Assembly: GCF_000321225.1 (NCBI RefSeq)
Contig: NW_004450563.1
Span: forward strand, 148,645-212,644
DNA: 64,000 nucleotides
Reading direction: 5' to 3'
Source: Odobenus rosmarus divergens
Taxonomy: Eukaryota > Chordata > Mammalia > Carnivora > Odobenidae
A model generated the notes under the pieces. The model was not told the DNA's origin. It made no database searches and worked only from the letters and a program-made list of their open reading frames with translations. The stretch's first letter is position 1; the number at the start of each line of letters is the position of its first letter. Positions 20,546 through 33,100 of this stretch are shown here, piece after piece. The translations under genes were made by a program, and so were the position numbers.

Positions 20546-21990
20546 ACTGAAAGAAATAAGCATGTGATTACTTTTTTTAAACCAAACATTTACCAGTTTC
20601 CATGGTAGAAAGGAAACTAAAAGGTGCTGCCTAGTTCTGTTTGAAACTTTATATATGTGTTTTTAGAAGAAATTGCGTATCTTCTCTAAGGTTTGATCTT
20701 CTAATTCTTCAAGAAGTAGATAAATAATAAAGTAAATAATAAAAAATACTTCCAAATTCCTGTCCCTGATGGCATGAAATCAAATGATAATAACATATGT
20801 AAAGTTTTTATGAATTTAATAAGCTCTGAAATGCTACAAGAGTAAGGGAAATAAGTGATTAAATATGAACACATGAGGAGAAAAGATAATGGCAGGAATT
20901 TTTTTTCTGTTACCCCTGTTACAGTAGAAATTTATCATTTGGACTATAAGACGTCCAACACTTTTTGGTTTGAAAGGAATCACATACATGAGAGGTAGAG
21001 CCCAGCCTCTCTTTACAGCAGTCCAAGAGGGTCGGATGCTCTCTCTGTCACTCACTGGCCTCTAGTATGTTCAGGTATGACAAGGGGGTGGCCAACTGAA
21101 CCCTTTCACAAGGACTTGGATTCTTCTAGAGTGAAGCAAAACCATCTTGGGTAGTCAGAAAGTACCCGACACAGCTATGGAGTGAGCGTTCAAAGTCTGG
21201 CAGCCCAAGGCCAGTATGCGGGGCAATGGCAGCAGCTCTGTCCAAAGCCCACTGGTCAGGAGCTTCCATCTTGCCTACACCTTGTGGACTGGAAGCTCTC
21301 AGATATCCTTCGTACATGTTTCTTTTTGCTTAAGTTAGCCACAGGAGGTTTCTGTTACTTGCAATCAGAAGCCAGCCCCAGTACATCTACAGAAGAAAAG
21401 TTTTTAATATGTAATTAATTAAAAATTTAAGGAAGATTAGAAATTTTATTTGTAAAAACCTTGTCCTAGATTCTATTAACTGTTACATCTTTCTAAGTCT
21501 ATTGTTCACTTTTCATAATTATCTGAAAAATTGACAGTGTGATTCAGGAGAAAGTTTAAAAATATGTATACAAGCATGATTTTATTTAATTTATTTTTGT
21601 TTCCACTTTCATTTAAATCAACTTCTGCTAAGAAAATTAGCTATTTTACTAATACCGATGTTCCTATCATAGAAGCTGATTAAAACTTGTTAGATTCAAA
21701 TGCAGATTCAATTTTTTACCTATTAATTTGAATGGGGTTCCCTAAACTTTTGTGTAGATAACAAGAAGGAAGGCAGAGAAATTGGCATAGCTTTCCATTA
21801 GCTATCCTCTCATGTTAAAATGTAGGTTTCCTGAGCACTGTATCAATGTTCTTTAACAATAAAAGAATAGAAAGAGAAGTGAAAGAGAAAAAAAGAAAGA
21901 AGTTTTATGGCTATTTTATAGACAGGCTGAGTGTGGTTGCATTAAATAGTACACATTGTTTTATATATTGGAAATGGTTCCATTAAAGAC
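20546..21990. other. Unassigned DNA with possible old repeat
   Basis: Mostly anonymous. 21050-21380 is GC-richer and ends in an LTR-like phrase, but overlapping open frames of 63 and 78 codons there show no domain. Confidence 0.4.
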
Positions 21991-21991
21991 T

Positions 21992-22105
21992 CAAAAACTA
22001 GTTCACAAAGTATGATCCCAGACTAACATCAAAAGCATCACCTGGAAACTTGTAACAAATGCAGATTCTCAGATCTCACCCTAGACCTACTGGATCAAAA
22101 ATTCT
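21992..22105 (+). mobile_element. MER5A-like hAT MITE, left half
   Basis: 'AAAGTATGATCCCAGACTAAC', 'AGCATCACCTGGAAACTTG', 'AAATGCAGATTCTCAG' and 'CACCCTAGACCTACTGGATC' follow the MER5A consensus in order. It is a non-autonomous hAT-Charlie DNA transposon with no coding capacity. A SINE splits it. Confidence 0.72.
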
Positions 22106-22303
22106 TTTTTTTTTTTTTAAGATTTGTTTTTATTTGAGAGGGAGAGAAAGGGGTCAGAGAAAGAGATAGAGGGAGAGAATCTCAAGCAGACTTTCCCCTG
22201 AGCGTGGAGCCCGACTTGGGGCTTGATCCCACCACCCTGAGATTATGACCTGAGCTGACACCAAGTAGTACGCTTGACCGACTGAGCCATCCAGGTTCCT
22301 CCA
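22106..22303 (-). mobile_element. SINEC inside MER5A, 14-bp TSD
   Basis: Tail complement T-run, GA-rich body, and head complement ending 'GACTGAGCCATCCAGGTTCC'. Duplication GGATCAAAAATTCT at 22092-22105 and 22304-22317. Removing one copy restores continuity of the MER5A match. Confidence 0.95.
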
Positions 22304-22317
22304 GGATCAAAAATTCT

Positions 22318-22393
22318 GAAGGTGATCCCCAGCAACTTCTGCTATAACAAACACTCCAGGTTGTCCAACTGCATGTTAAGTTTTGAAAACCAT
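22318..22393 (+). mobile_element. MER5A-like hAT MITE, right half
   Basis: Continues the element: 'GATCCCCAGCAACTTCTG', 'AACAAACACTCCAGG', then 'TTAAGTTTTGAAAACCATC', matching the MER5A 3' inverted-repeat end (AGTTTGAGAACCACTG). Confidence 0.7.
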
Positions 22394-23700
22394 CAAACTA
22401 CACAATTCAGCAAAATAAAATAAAAAAAATGGATGTAAGTCATTCAACTCTGCTTCTGTTGCTGTATTTCACACTCTGTTGTAATTTATTTGATACCAGG
22501 TCCTTCTCCCCTAATTGATTATATTTATATCCACAGCTGTATCTTACTCATTTCTGTGAATCTCTGTCACAGGCTAAAATACATCCATCAATAACAGATA
22601 TCAATCAAACTAAACATTTTGGATGAACTCCAAAAAAGAAAGTAAACATTGACAATTGAATAAAAATTCTAAATGAGTTATACAGTAGCTGTTGTCATAT
22701 TTTCCTTTCCACTCCTCTTATAATGGAAAAATAACAAAGGTTATCATTGATCATTTGTCTTTGGATGCGCTGTGTGTCTATTCCAGCACTCTGACTTTAT
22801 TTAGTACTCTATAAAATAAAACCAGCCATTATTCACCGATTCATATTACATGGTAAGGATATTCTTATTTTTTAATTCATTTTGTTTGTTCTGTAAAAGA
22901 AGAAAAACATTACAGCGTATCTCAATCCAGCTCTCAATGGTAGTGATACACTTTAACCATCATCACTATGAAAAGCATTGTTTTCTTTTCTTGCAACAAT
23001 TTGAATTTATACAGAAAAGGTCTCTACATTGTCCTGATGGGCAGGAGTGGCAGCTATTTATTATTCCACACTGTTTTGGTTCGCTTCTGAGCTCATACTG
23101 AAGCAAGAGATGAGTCTAGCACTCTTAATAATAAAATGTTTCTTTTCTAAAACCATTTTTTTCTTAGTGATAATTAAAGAAAAAAAAACTCATTGGTTGT
23201 TTTCAAGGTACCACGGAATATATTGCTTAAAACCTCAACTATGCCATTTCATATATACATTTAAATAGTTGTAAGTGTTCTTTGAATTAACTATGGGAAA
23301 TTTTTCAGCATTAATAGCTATGTATGAGGGAAATTAGGCACCTCCATACTCAAAGAAATAACATGACATTGATCAAATAGGGTTACATGTGGTTTTGTAT
23401 TTTGTATTGTATAAACACTTAATAAAATGCAATGTATTTCCCTATCACTTTATCAGTAAATGTTAGAGATAAAATATCAAGGCCAATGCCTCTGATTTCA
23501 ATTATGACATCCAAATTGGTTGAAGTTTACTATAATAAGTAGCTTTGGGAGGCTCAGATATGAGATGAAAATACATTATTAACATTTACCAAAAGTAATT
23601 TTAAAAAGTTATTTTTGCCGCATCTGATTCCTTATGTTCTCTCTAAAAAACCTTTACTTAATTATACAAAATGTACTTGTCTTTTGAAGAATAAATAGAA
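22394..23700. other. Unassigned AT-rich DNA
   Basis: About 1.3 kb without recognisable genes or repeats. Open frames up to 83 codons have no domain. Confidence 0.5.
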
Positions 23701-23739
23701 AAAAACTGTTATGCACACCAGTTAAAAGGTAAAATAAAT

Positions 23740-24112
23740 CTGTAATTCCATGTCTTGCTGTATAACCTTCTCAAAGTTGTCTATATGTATGTTTATACAT
23801 TTTTAAGAAGATATGTAACATATATAAACCTATATCAGCTATGGTTTGAAAAAATAACACTAACATCACTCCATCTGTTAGTAACATCACTCCATATGTT
23901 ACAAATACACACATCTATATCATTATCTTTAATGGCTGGATAGTATTCCATGGAAATACTGTATTATAATTTGCTTAATAAATCTTAGGCTAATAACATT
24001 AACTGATTTTTTTCTAATTTTCTGATTTTAAATTATGCCTATCTATAATACAGCTATGCAAACGTATTTCCTTATGATACATTCTTAGAAATGTTCGCAT
24101 TTAAATACATTT
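23740..24112 (-). mobile_element. Old L1 relic, minus strand
   Basis: 'TAATGGCTGGATAGTATTCCATGG' (23930-23953) is the antisense of the L1 ORF2 3' part, followed by 'ATACAGCTATGCAAACG'. It includes a 21-bp tandem duplication (TAACATCACTCCATMTGTTA, units at 23861 and 23882). Confidence 0.55.
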
Positions 24113-24114
24113 TT

Positions 24115-25080
24115 CTTTATTAAGACTTTATTTTTTTAAAGCAGTCTTAGGTTCACAGCAAAATTGAGGGGAAGGTACAGAGATTTTCCATATACCTCTT
24201 ACCCCAAAGCAAGCATAGCCTCCTCCATTACCAACCCCAACCAGAGTGGGATATTTATTACAGTTGATGAAACCGCATGACACATCATAATCACTCAAAG
24301 TCCATAGTTTACTTTAAATTTCCCTGTTGTGATTGTACATACTATGGGTTTGAACAAATGTGTAATGACATGTATCCATCATTATGGTATCTTACAACGT
24401 ATTTACCCCCCAAATCCCCAGTGTGTTGCTTATTTATCCCTTCTCCCCACCCCACCCCACCCCTTGGCCACCTCTGATCCTTTTACTGTTTCCACAGTTT
24501 TACCTTTTCCAGAATGTCATATAGTCAGAATCATACAATATGTAGCCTTTTCAGATTTGCTTCTTTCACTTAGTAATATGCATTTAAATTCCTTCTTTCT
24601 TTTCACGACTTGAGAGCTCATTTTTTAGAGTTGAATAATATCATTCCATTGTCTGGGTCAACCACAGTGTATCTACTCACCTACTGATGGACATGGTTGC
24701 TTCTAGGTTTGAGCAATTATGAATAAAGAAAGCTGCTATAAACATCTGTGTGCAGGTTTTTGTGTGGACACAGTTTTTGACTCCTTTGAGTAAATAGCCA
24801 AGAGTGAAATTGCTGGGAAAATATGTTTAGTTTTGTGAGAAACATCCAAACTGTCTTCCAAAGCAGCTGTACCATTTTGCATTCCCACCAGCAGTGTATG
24901 AGAGTTCGTTGCTCTGCATCCTGTCAGTGTGTGGTGGTGTCAGTGTTTTGGATCTTGCCATTCTAACAGATGTGTAGTGGTATTTCATTGTTGTTTCAGT
25001 TTTCATTTCTCTGATGAGATATGATATGGAGTATCTTTTCATGTACTTATTTCCTATCTCTCTATATATGATTTCCATTG
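24115..25080 (-). mobile_element. Old L1M relic, minus strand, ORF2 end and 3' UTR
   Basis: Antisense L1. 3' UTR signature 'AGGTTCACAGCAAAATTGAG' is near 24150. 'ATTCCATTGTCTGGGTC', 'GGACATGGTTGCTTCTAGG' and 'GCATTCCCACCAGCAGTGTA' (24880-24899) follow the order of the ORF2 C-terminal region read backwards. Many stops and indels; inactive. Confidence 0.78.
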
Positions 25081-25935
25081 AGTAAAATTTTAATTTGTTC
25101 AATATCACAATGTGAGATAGGATGTTGTGATAAGTTGCAAAAGGAGAATACATTCTACATGTACAAAATTTTTAATACAAAATTTAGATTATTTTATGAT
25201 TGTGTTTGCTTTTCCATGATTAAGCAATCCTATGTCATTATCTATAAGATCAAGAATTATTGAACCAGTGATACTATAAAATTTTTTGTTATTCAGGAAA
25301 ATTATATGCAAAACAATCAAGATTTACTAGCTCATAGATTCAGTTTACCTCTGCTTTTTAAGAGAAAAAAAGAAAAGTGTTCACTTCCAGAAACACAGAC
25401 TCTTATGATCTCTTCTGCCAAGGATGGGTAGAGTTTTAAGGATGAGGGAGTGAGTGCTGGGTAGGTGAGGATTGTGTATTGGAGAACCATTTTGTAGATG
25501 CCAGGAAATGTCTCAATTTTGTTTGAGAGTATAATACTGGATGCCATGATCTGAAGAGTATCTAGGAAGGCAATAATCTGTGATTCCAGGAGAACACTTT
25601 AATAATCACCCAAAATATGGAAGATAAACATGCCTTGACATTCTATAGAGAGAAGGAAAATGAGCTTGGTAAGGGACTCTGACTACATTCCAGATCAGTG
25701 GAAAAGCCTGTGATAGCTTTTCTATATATTCCATGAAAAGTTTGTGATGATTAAACAAGTGCATTTAAAAGTGATAGCATGTAATAAAGCTGTATGATAT
25801 ATACTTCCAGTCCAAAAAGATTTATTTTTGGTAGCTCTCTGAGGATCTCCTTATCACCTGATTTTATACTAATCTACTGACAATTTATAACAGACAAATA
25901 GCAACAATGAAAACACACAGTTATGCAAGGTACTT
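25081..25935. other. Unassigned DNA
   Basis: No recognisable feature. Confidence 0.45.
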
Positions 25936-25939
25936 AGGT

Positions 25940-26150
25940 ATTCAGGCTCTGACAGATGGACCCTATAATTACTGACTCAGTTCAAATATGGACTCTATAA
26001 TTAGCGGGTTATGTGATCTTGGATAATGTGTTGTTTTTTGCAAGACTCACTTTTCTTATTTGTAAAATGAGAATTATAATAGCTACTGTATCATTGTACA
26101 TATCATGGCTATGAGGATATGAGGATTACATGAGATAATGTGTCATGAAA
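25940..26150 (+). repeat. MIR SINE relic
   Basis: Core 'GTTATGTGATCTTGGATAATG', then 'CTTATTTGTAAAATGAGAATTATAATAG' (as a diverged match), and 'GAGGATTACATGAGATAATG' follow the MIR order. Ancient tRNA-derived SINE shared by mammals. Confidence 0.75.
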
Positions 26151-26154
26151 GAGG

Positions 26155-27475
26155 TTCTGAGCAAACATGAGCATTTGGAACAGGAACTCATAGAACAAAA
26201 GAAATTCTCTTGGCCTTGGCATCCTTTGAAGAGATGTGCTAGGTCTAAGGCACAGCTGGCCCCACAGTAAGTCTGGGATTTGGTAGAATGACTCCGGCAG
26301 AGAAAAGCCTCTCCTCTGTTGTTGTTGTTGTTTTGTTTTATTTTTAATGAAAGGAGCATGGAAGTGGACTTGTAGGACTCAGTGACAAACAGACTGTTAT
26401 GGCACCAAAATATCTTGGAAAGAAACTCTTTAGAGAAGGTTAGGAGAGCTGGCTGTAGTCCCTGGAGACTGAAAACTGAGCTCATTCCCCCTCAAAGCTG
26501 AGGTCAGGAATAGTCTCCCCTCTGGGAAGGGGTGGCCCATTTTTCCAACCAGCTCATCTACAGGCAATCCAGAAAGTGATTTCTAGGTCATCTCGTGGAC
26601 TACGCTGCTTGTGTATAATGGGCGTAGTGCACTGTTTGTAATGTGATAAAGACTTAAGACGTAATAGCTATTTAACTATTGTTATGCATAAGTATTTGAA
26701 GGCAGTCAGTTGATGTGAGGCATCCCTGTGAAGCAAAATGTGATAAAACTCTATTAGGGGCTCATTTCTGGGTTCATGGCTCATTCACAGATGGTTGAAG
26801 GAGCTACAAATCTGATCATTAACTTAATTATAACAATTCTATTTGTCATTAGGATAGTAAAAGGGTGGTTTATAGATTTGAATATTAACTGCTAAATCTA
26901 ACTGGCTTGAAAAATGTGGTATTCCTTTCAAAGCTCAACAAATCTCTCAGAGCCTCAAATTACTACTGTCATATATATTAATCATCATCATTATTATTCA
27001 CATACATAAGAATGTTAATACACCAAAATCAAATTTTCAAGTAAAAATAAAAATGTGGAACCAAGGTCAATAGCATGTAATGCACCAACACACTAATAAC
27101 ACAGTCAGATTTTGGAAATCTAATAAATATTTACCATTAACATAAGTGTGTAGTATTTATCCATAGAGAAGTATTACACTATTTCAAATCAGCACAATTA
27201 TGTTAATCACTGTTTTACTGTATAATGGCTTAACATTAATATTTGTTTCTGAAGCATAATGTCATTCCAATTCCCATATCTTTCTTACTCTCTTGACTGA
27301 ATAAAGCATGGATGGGAGAAACTAATCAATTAAGTGACCCTGTGAGGAGACTGAAAGTACTGTTAATCTATGGGTATTGTCAATGCAAAATAGTTGTATT
27401 TATTTGTTTTACGAGCATAGTATTAAAGGTAGGCAGTGAAATATCTCTTATCTTGCCTCCAATCCAACCTCTCAC
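26155..27475. other. Unassigned DNA
   Basis: No supported gene. A 119-codon minus-strand open frame (26126-26485) overlaps the MIR end and has no domain. A (GTT)n run is near 26318-26333. Confidence 0.45.
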
Positions 27476-27479
27476 TCTC

Positions 27480-28230
27480 CACACAGGCGACTATTATTAA
27501 CAGGTTTCTCTGTATATAATTTAAGGGATATTGTATACAAAAACAAATTAATTAACATATTTCCTTTTTAAAAACAAAAAATGGTGTAATAATATACATG
27601 CTGTTCTTTGCATAACATTTTTATTAACAATAATGAATTTTTTCCTTAACAGTCATTAAAACATTTTCTTTTTTGGAAAAGATGAATTGCTTTTAAATAT
27701 GACATGTTGCATAGATTTGATTTTTCTCTATAGATCAGCTCCTAGAAGAGGAAATGGTCAAATGCCTTGAGTATTTATTATTTTAGAAATAACACTATTA
27801 AGCTCCAGTGAGAATATATAATTGCTGTTACTCCACATCTTTATCAGCATAGTATTTGGTCAAACTTTTAACAATATGATAAGATTTTAATGTGGTTTTA
27901 AATTTGATTTAACTTTCATCTTAAATGAATCTGGAATCGCACATAAATTTAAGAGAAATATGTATTTTTGTCTTTGTGAACTGCGAGTTCAAATAATTTG
28001 CCCATGTCTTCCTATTGGATTTATATGTCTTATTCATGTTAATGAAAACAGCCATTTATATTTTAGGAAAATTAGATATTTGAGATATTAACAGCAAGTT
28101 TTTGTTTCTTGTATTTAGTTTATCACTAAATTTTAGTCTTGTTTATTTTGATTATTGCACTCATAACTTATTAATGAATGATGTATAAATTCTTTATTTT
28201 GTGTCTCCTGAGTTTTGTGTCTCAATTAAA
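27480..28230 (-). mobile_element. Old L1 relic, minus strand (weak)
   Basis: T-rich sequence whose phrases ('GTTCTTTGCATAACATTT', 'GATCAGCTCCTAGAAGAGG', 'TTTGCCCATGTCTTCC') resemble the antisense of an old L1 3' region. Diverged; boundaries approximate. Confidence 0.5.
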
Positions 28231-28311
28231 ATTATGAATATAAAATAATCTTTCATTATTTGTTCTAATACTGGTATAGTGTCTTTTTTTTTTTCCTTTT
28301 TGGGGAGAGGG

Positions 28312-28528
28312 TGATTTTTTTAAACAAAATTTTATTTTTTTTTTTTAGATTTCATTTATTTATTTGACAGAGAGAGACACAGTGAGAGAGGGAACACAAG
28401 CAGGGGGAGTGGGAGAGGGAGAAGCAGGCTTCCTGCGGAGCAGGGAGCCCGATGTGGGGCTCGATCCCAGGACCCTGGGATCATGACCTGAGCCGAAGGC
28501 AGACAATGACTGAGCCACTCAGGAACCC
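28312..28528 (-). mobile_element. SINEC, minus strand, with head deletion
   Basis: Long T-run, CATTTATTTATTTGACAGAGAG, GA-rich body, 'GGGGCTCGATCCCAGGACC', then a shortened head complement (GCAGACAATGACTGAGCCACTC). Flanks 'GGGGAGAGGGTGA' and 'TGAGGAGGGTGA' look like a decayed target duplication. Confidence 0.93.
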
Positions 28529-28905
28529 TGAGGAGGGTGAGTTTTGTGTGAAGTACTAGATTTTGGCAGTTATTTAGCTATTGCCTCTCTGCTTTAACTC
28601 AACATTCTGTACCTGGGTTAGTGATGCTGTACTTTGGCATCACTTAAAGAACCAGCTGTATCATGTCCCTCAGAGATACCAGCACCAACCATGAGCACTC
28701 CCATCTTTGATGTCTGGTCACAGTTCCGCAGGTTCCTCTTCCAAGTGCAGAGATTCTGTGATATGATTCCTCATTTTGCATTTTTAGGTCATCAATAAGT
28801 TGTGAACAATTGTTTATAGTAAAGTATTTCTGTTAAAATAATTGATGTACTATTTGTTTCCTGTTAGGACTTTCCATGTGTGTGATACAAACACACATCA
28901 AGAAA
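28529..28905. other. Unassigned DNA
   Basis: No recognisable feature. Confidence 0.45.
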
Positions 28906-28918
28906 AGTGCCAAGATCT

Positions 28919-29109
28919 GGGGCGCCTGGGTGGCTCAGTCATTAAGCATCTGCCTTCGGCTCAGGTCATGGTCCCAGGGTCCTGGGATCGAGCCCCACAT
29001 CGGGCTCCCTGCTCAGCAGGAAGCCTGCTTCTCCCTCTCCCCCCTGCTTGTGTTCTCTCTCTTGTTGTGTCTCTCTCTGTCAAATAAGTAAATAAAATTT
29101 TTAAAAAAT
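28919..29109 (+). mobile_element. SINEC
   Basis: Near-consensus copy: GGGGCGCCTGGGTGGCTCAG, GGGATCGAGCCCC, and tail AAATAAGTAAATAAAAT. Flanks GTGCCAAGATCT and GTGCAAAGATCT are a target duplication with one mismatch. Confidence 0.96.
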
Positions 29110-29149
29110 GTGCAAAGATCTAAAAAAGTGCAAAAGAATGTCCACAAAA

Positions 29150-30162
29150 TGAACACACCTGTGTAAGAAGCATCTAGAACAAGAAGCAGTCATTTTTATC
29201 AATTGAGACAGATGTCTCATGTCTCATTCCAGTGTCTCAATTCTCCACCACGGAGATAACCAGTCTTGGGCTCCTAATACCATGGATGTGTTTTCTCCTT
29301 TAACTTTACAGAATCACATAGCGTGTACTCTTTTCTCGTAACTTTTCTTTTCTTTTTTTTTTTTCTCGTAACTTTTCTTACTGAATATTGTTTTTGAGAT
29401 TCATCCATGTTACTGACTACAGTTTTGGTTCATTTATCCTCATTAATATATTCTACTCTATTTTTTTAATGTATCACAAATTTATTTCTTCATGGGTGGA
29501 ATTTGGGGTGATTTGAGGAATAGCTCTATGAATATTCTTGAATCTGATTTTTGGTGAACATATGCACAAATATTTGGGGGATTATGTCTAGAAATAGAGA
29601 TGCTGAGTCACAGGTAGCTTTATTCTATACCAGCAAACAGTTTTCTAGGAAAATATCTGCAGACAATTCCAGAAACTCCACAATTACTTCACTTCTCTGT
29701 GTTTTTCACTTTAGTAATTTTGGTGGTATATAGTAGTACTATATTTTGAATTTATTTTCTCTGATGATAAGTGAATTTGGGCCTCTTTCTAATTTGCAGT
29801 GGGCATTTGGGATTCTCAGTTTTTAAGAGCTCAACCCCTTTTGCCAATTTTTCATTTAACTTCCCCCTTTTCTTATTGACTAATAAGAATTTATATACAT
29901 ACTCCAACTGTGCAGCTTATCTTTTCATTTGCCTTTCCATAAAAATGGTTTTATGTAAACTATAAATTTTCATTTTGTCCTTTATGACTCATACTTTTGT
30001 GTCTTATTTAATATATATTTTCTTACCACACATTCATGGCAATTGATTTTTATTTTTCCACAAATTTCATCAAGAATAGATTATTATGTGCTATACAAAA
30101 CAAAAGTCAATTTTTTTTTATTCTACCCAACATAGACACAAGTTGGTCCTGTAAAATTTATT
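29150..30162 (-). mobile_element. Old L1M relic, minus strand, left part
   Basis: Antisense ORF2 end: 'TTTGAGATTCATCCATGTTAC', 'ATAGAGATGCTGAGTCACAGG', 'GTGGGCATTTGGGATTC'. The relic then runs through to 'TTATTGAAAATATTATC'. Its match resumes at 34153 ('TTCAATTCAATGTATTC...GTTTCATTGG') beyond the young L1, showing a single old element that was split. Confidence 0.68.
29331..29379 (-). mobile_element. Tail-only retro-insertion with 19-bp repeat
   Basis: TTTTCTCGTAACTTTTCTT is present at 29331-29349 and 29361-29379, separated by 11 nt of nearly pure T. This is the structure of an L1-machinery insertion in which only a poly(A) tail was copied, on the minus strand. Its host is the old L1M relic. 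Confidence 0.65.
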
Positions 30163-30179
30163 GAAAATATTATCTTTTT

Positions 30180-33100
30180 GACAGAGGGTATCAGATTGGA
30201 TAAAAAAGCAAGGCCCATTCATATGCTGTCTACAAGAAACTCATTTTAGACCTAAAAACACCTCCAGGTTGAAAGTGAGGGGGGAAAACCATTTATCATG
30301 CTAATGGACATCAAAAGAAAGCTAGGGTAGCAATTCTCATATCAGACAAATTAGATTTTAAACCAAAAACTGTAGTAAGGGATGAAGAGCGATACTATAT
30401 CATATTTAAAGGGTCTATCCAACCAGAAGATCTAACAATTATAAATATTTACATTCCTAACATGGGAGCAGCCAATTATATAAACCAATTAATAACCAAA
30501 TTAAAGAAACACATTGATAATAATACAATACTAGTAGGGGACTTTAACACCCCACTCACAGTGCTGGACAGATCGTCTAAGTAGAAGATCAACAAGGAAA
30601 CAAAGGCTTTGAAATATACACTGGACCAGATGGACTTCATAGTTATATACAGAGCATTCCATCCTAAAACAGCAGAATACATATTCCTCTCAAGTGCACA
30701 TGGAATATTCTCCAGAATAGATCACATACTGTCGCATAAATCAGGTCTCAACAGGTACCAAAAGATTGGGATCATTCCCTGCATATTTCCAGACCACAAT
30801 GCTTTGAAACTTGAACTCAATCACAGGAGGAAATTTGGAAAGAACTCAAACACTTGGAGGTTAAAGAGCATCCTAAAGAATGAATGGGTCAACCAGGAAA
30901 TTAAAGAAGAATTAAAAAAATTCATGGAAACAAATGAAAATGAAAACACAACTGTTCAAAACCTTGGGATGCAGCAAAGGCAGTCCTAAGAGGAAAGTCT
31001 ATAACAATACAAGCCTTTCTCAAGAAATAAGAAAGGTCTCAAATACACAACCTAACCTTACACCTAAAGGATCTGGAGAAAGAACAGCAAATAAAGCCTA
31101 AACCCAGCAGTAGAAGAAAATTAGTGAAGATTAGAGCAGAAATCAATGAAATAGAAACTAGAAGAACAGTAGAACAGATCAACAAAACTAGAAGCTAGTT
31201 CTTTGAAAGAATTAATAAGATCAATAAACCCCTAGCCACACTTATCAAAAAGAAAACAGAAAGGACTCAAATTAATAAAATTATGAATGAAAGAGGAGAA
31301 ATCATGACTAACACCAAGGAAATACAAACAATCTTAAGAACATATTATGAGCAACTATAAGCCAACAAATTAAGCAATCTGGAAGAAATGGATGCATTCC
31401 TGGAAACTTATAAACTACCAAAACTGAAACAGGAAGAAATAGAAAACCTGAACAGACCCATAACCAGCAAGGAAATTGAAGCAGTAATCAAAAATCTCCC
31501 AAAAAACAAGAATCCAGGGCCAGATGGCTTCCCAGGTGAATTCTACCAAACATTTTAAGAACTAGTACATATTCTTCTGAAACCATCTCAAAAAAGGAAA
31601 ACTTCCAAACTCATTCTATGAAGCCAGCATTATCTTGATCCCAAAACCAGACAAAGACCCCACCAAAAAGGAGAATTACAGACCAATATCCCTGATGAAC
31701 ATGGATGCCAAAATTCTCACCAAGATTCTAGCCAATAGGATTCAACAGTACATTAAAAGGATTATTTACCACAACCAAGTGGGATTTATTCCTGGGCTGC
31801 AAGGGAGGTTCAACATTTGCAAATCAATCAACGTGATACATCACATTAATAAAAGAAAGGACAAAAACCATATGATCCTCTCAATTGATGCAGAAAAGGC
31901 ACTTGACAAATACAGCATCCTTTCTTGATTAAAACTCTCCACAGTGTAGGGATAAAGGGAACATACCTCAATATCATAAGAACCATCTATGAAAAGCCCA
32001 CAGAGAATATCATTCTCAATGGGCAAAAACTGAGAGCTTTACCCCTATAGTTAGGAGCACAACAGGGATGCCCGCTCTCACCACTGTTGTTCCTCATAGT
32101 ACTAGAAGTCTTAGGCTCAACAATCAGACAACAAAAGAAATAAAATGCATTCAAATTGGCAAAGAAGAAGTCAAACTCTCAGTCTTCACAGATGACATGA
32201 TACTTTATGGGGAAAACCCAAAGACTCCACCCCAAAATTGCTAGAACTCATACAGGAATTCAGCAGTGTGGTAGGATATAAAATCAATGCACAGAAATCA
32301 GTTTCATTTCCATACATTAACAATGAGACAGAAGAAAGAGAAAAGAATGTATCCCATTTACAATAAAATCCCAACAAACCTAAACAAAGAGGTAGAGGAT
32401 CTATAAAAACTACAGAACATTTATGAAAGAAATTGAGGAAGACACAAAGAAATGGAAGAACATTCCATGCTCATGGATTGGAAGAACAAATATTGTGAAA
32501 ATGTCAATGCTACCTAGAGCAATCTACATATTGAATGCAATCCCTATCAAAATACCATCGATATTTTTCACAGACCTGGAACAAATAATCCTAAAATTTG
32601 TATGGAACCAGCAAAGACCCTGAATAGCCAAAGGAATGTTGAAAAAGAAAACCAAAGCTGGTGGCATCACAATGACAGACTTCCAGCTCTAGTACAAAGC
32701 TATAAGCATCAGTACAGTATGGTACTGGCACAAAAACAAACACCTAGATCAATGGAACACAATAGAGAACCCAGATATGGACCCTCTACTCTATGGGCAA
32801 CTAATCTTCGGCAAAGCAGGGAAGAATGTCCAATGGGAAAAAAGACAGTCTCTTCAGTAAATGGTGTTGGGAAAATTGGACATCCACATGTAGAAGAATG
32901 AAACTGGACCATTTTCTTATACCATACACAAAGATAAACTCAAAATGGATGAAAGACCTAAATGTGAGACAAGAACCCACCAAAATCCTAGAGGAGAACA
33001 CAAGCAACAACCTCTTCAACTTCAACCACACCAACTTCTTCCTGGACACATCTCCAAAGGCAAGGGAAACAAAAGCAAAGATGAATTATTGGGACTTCAT

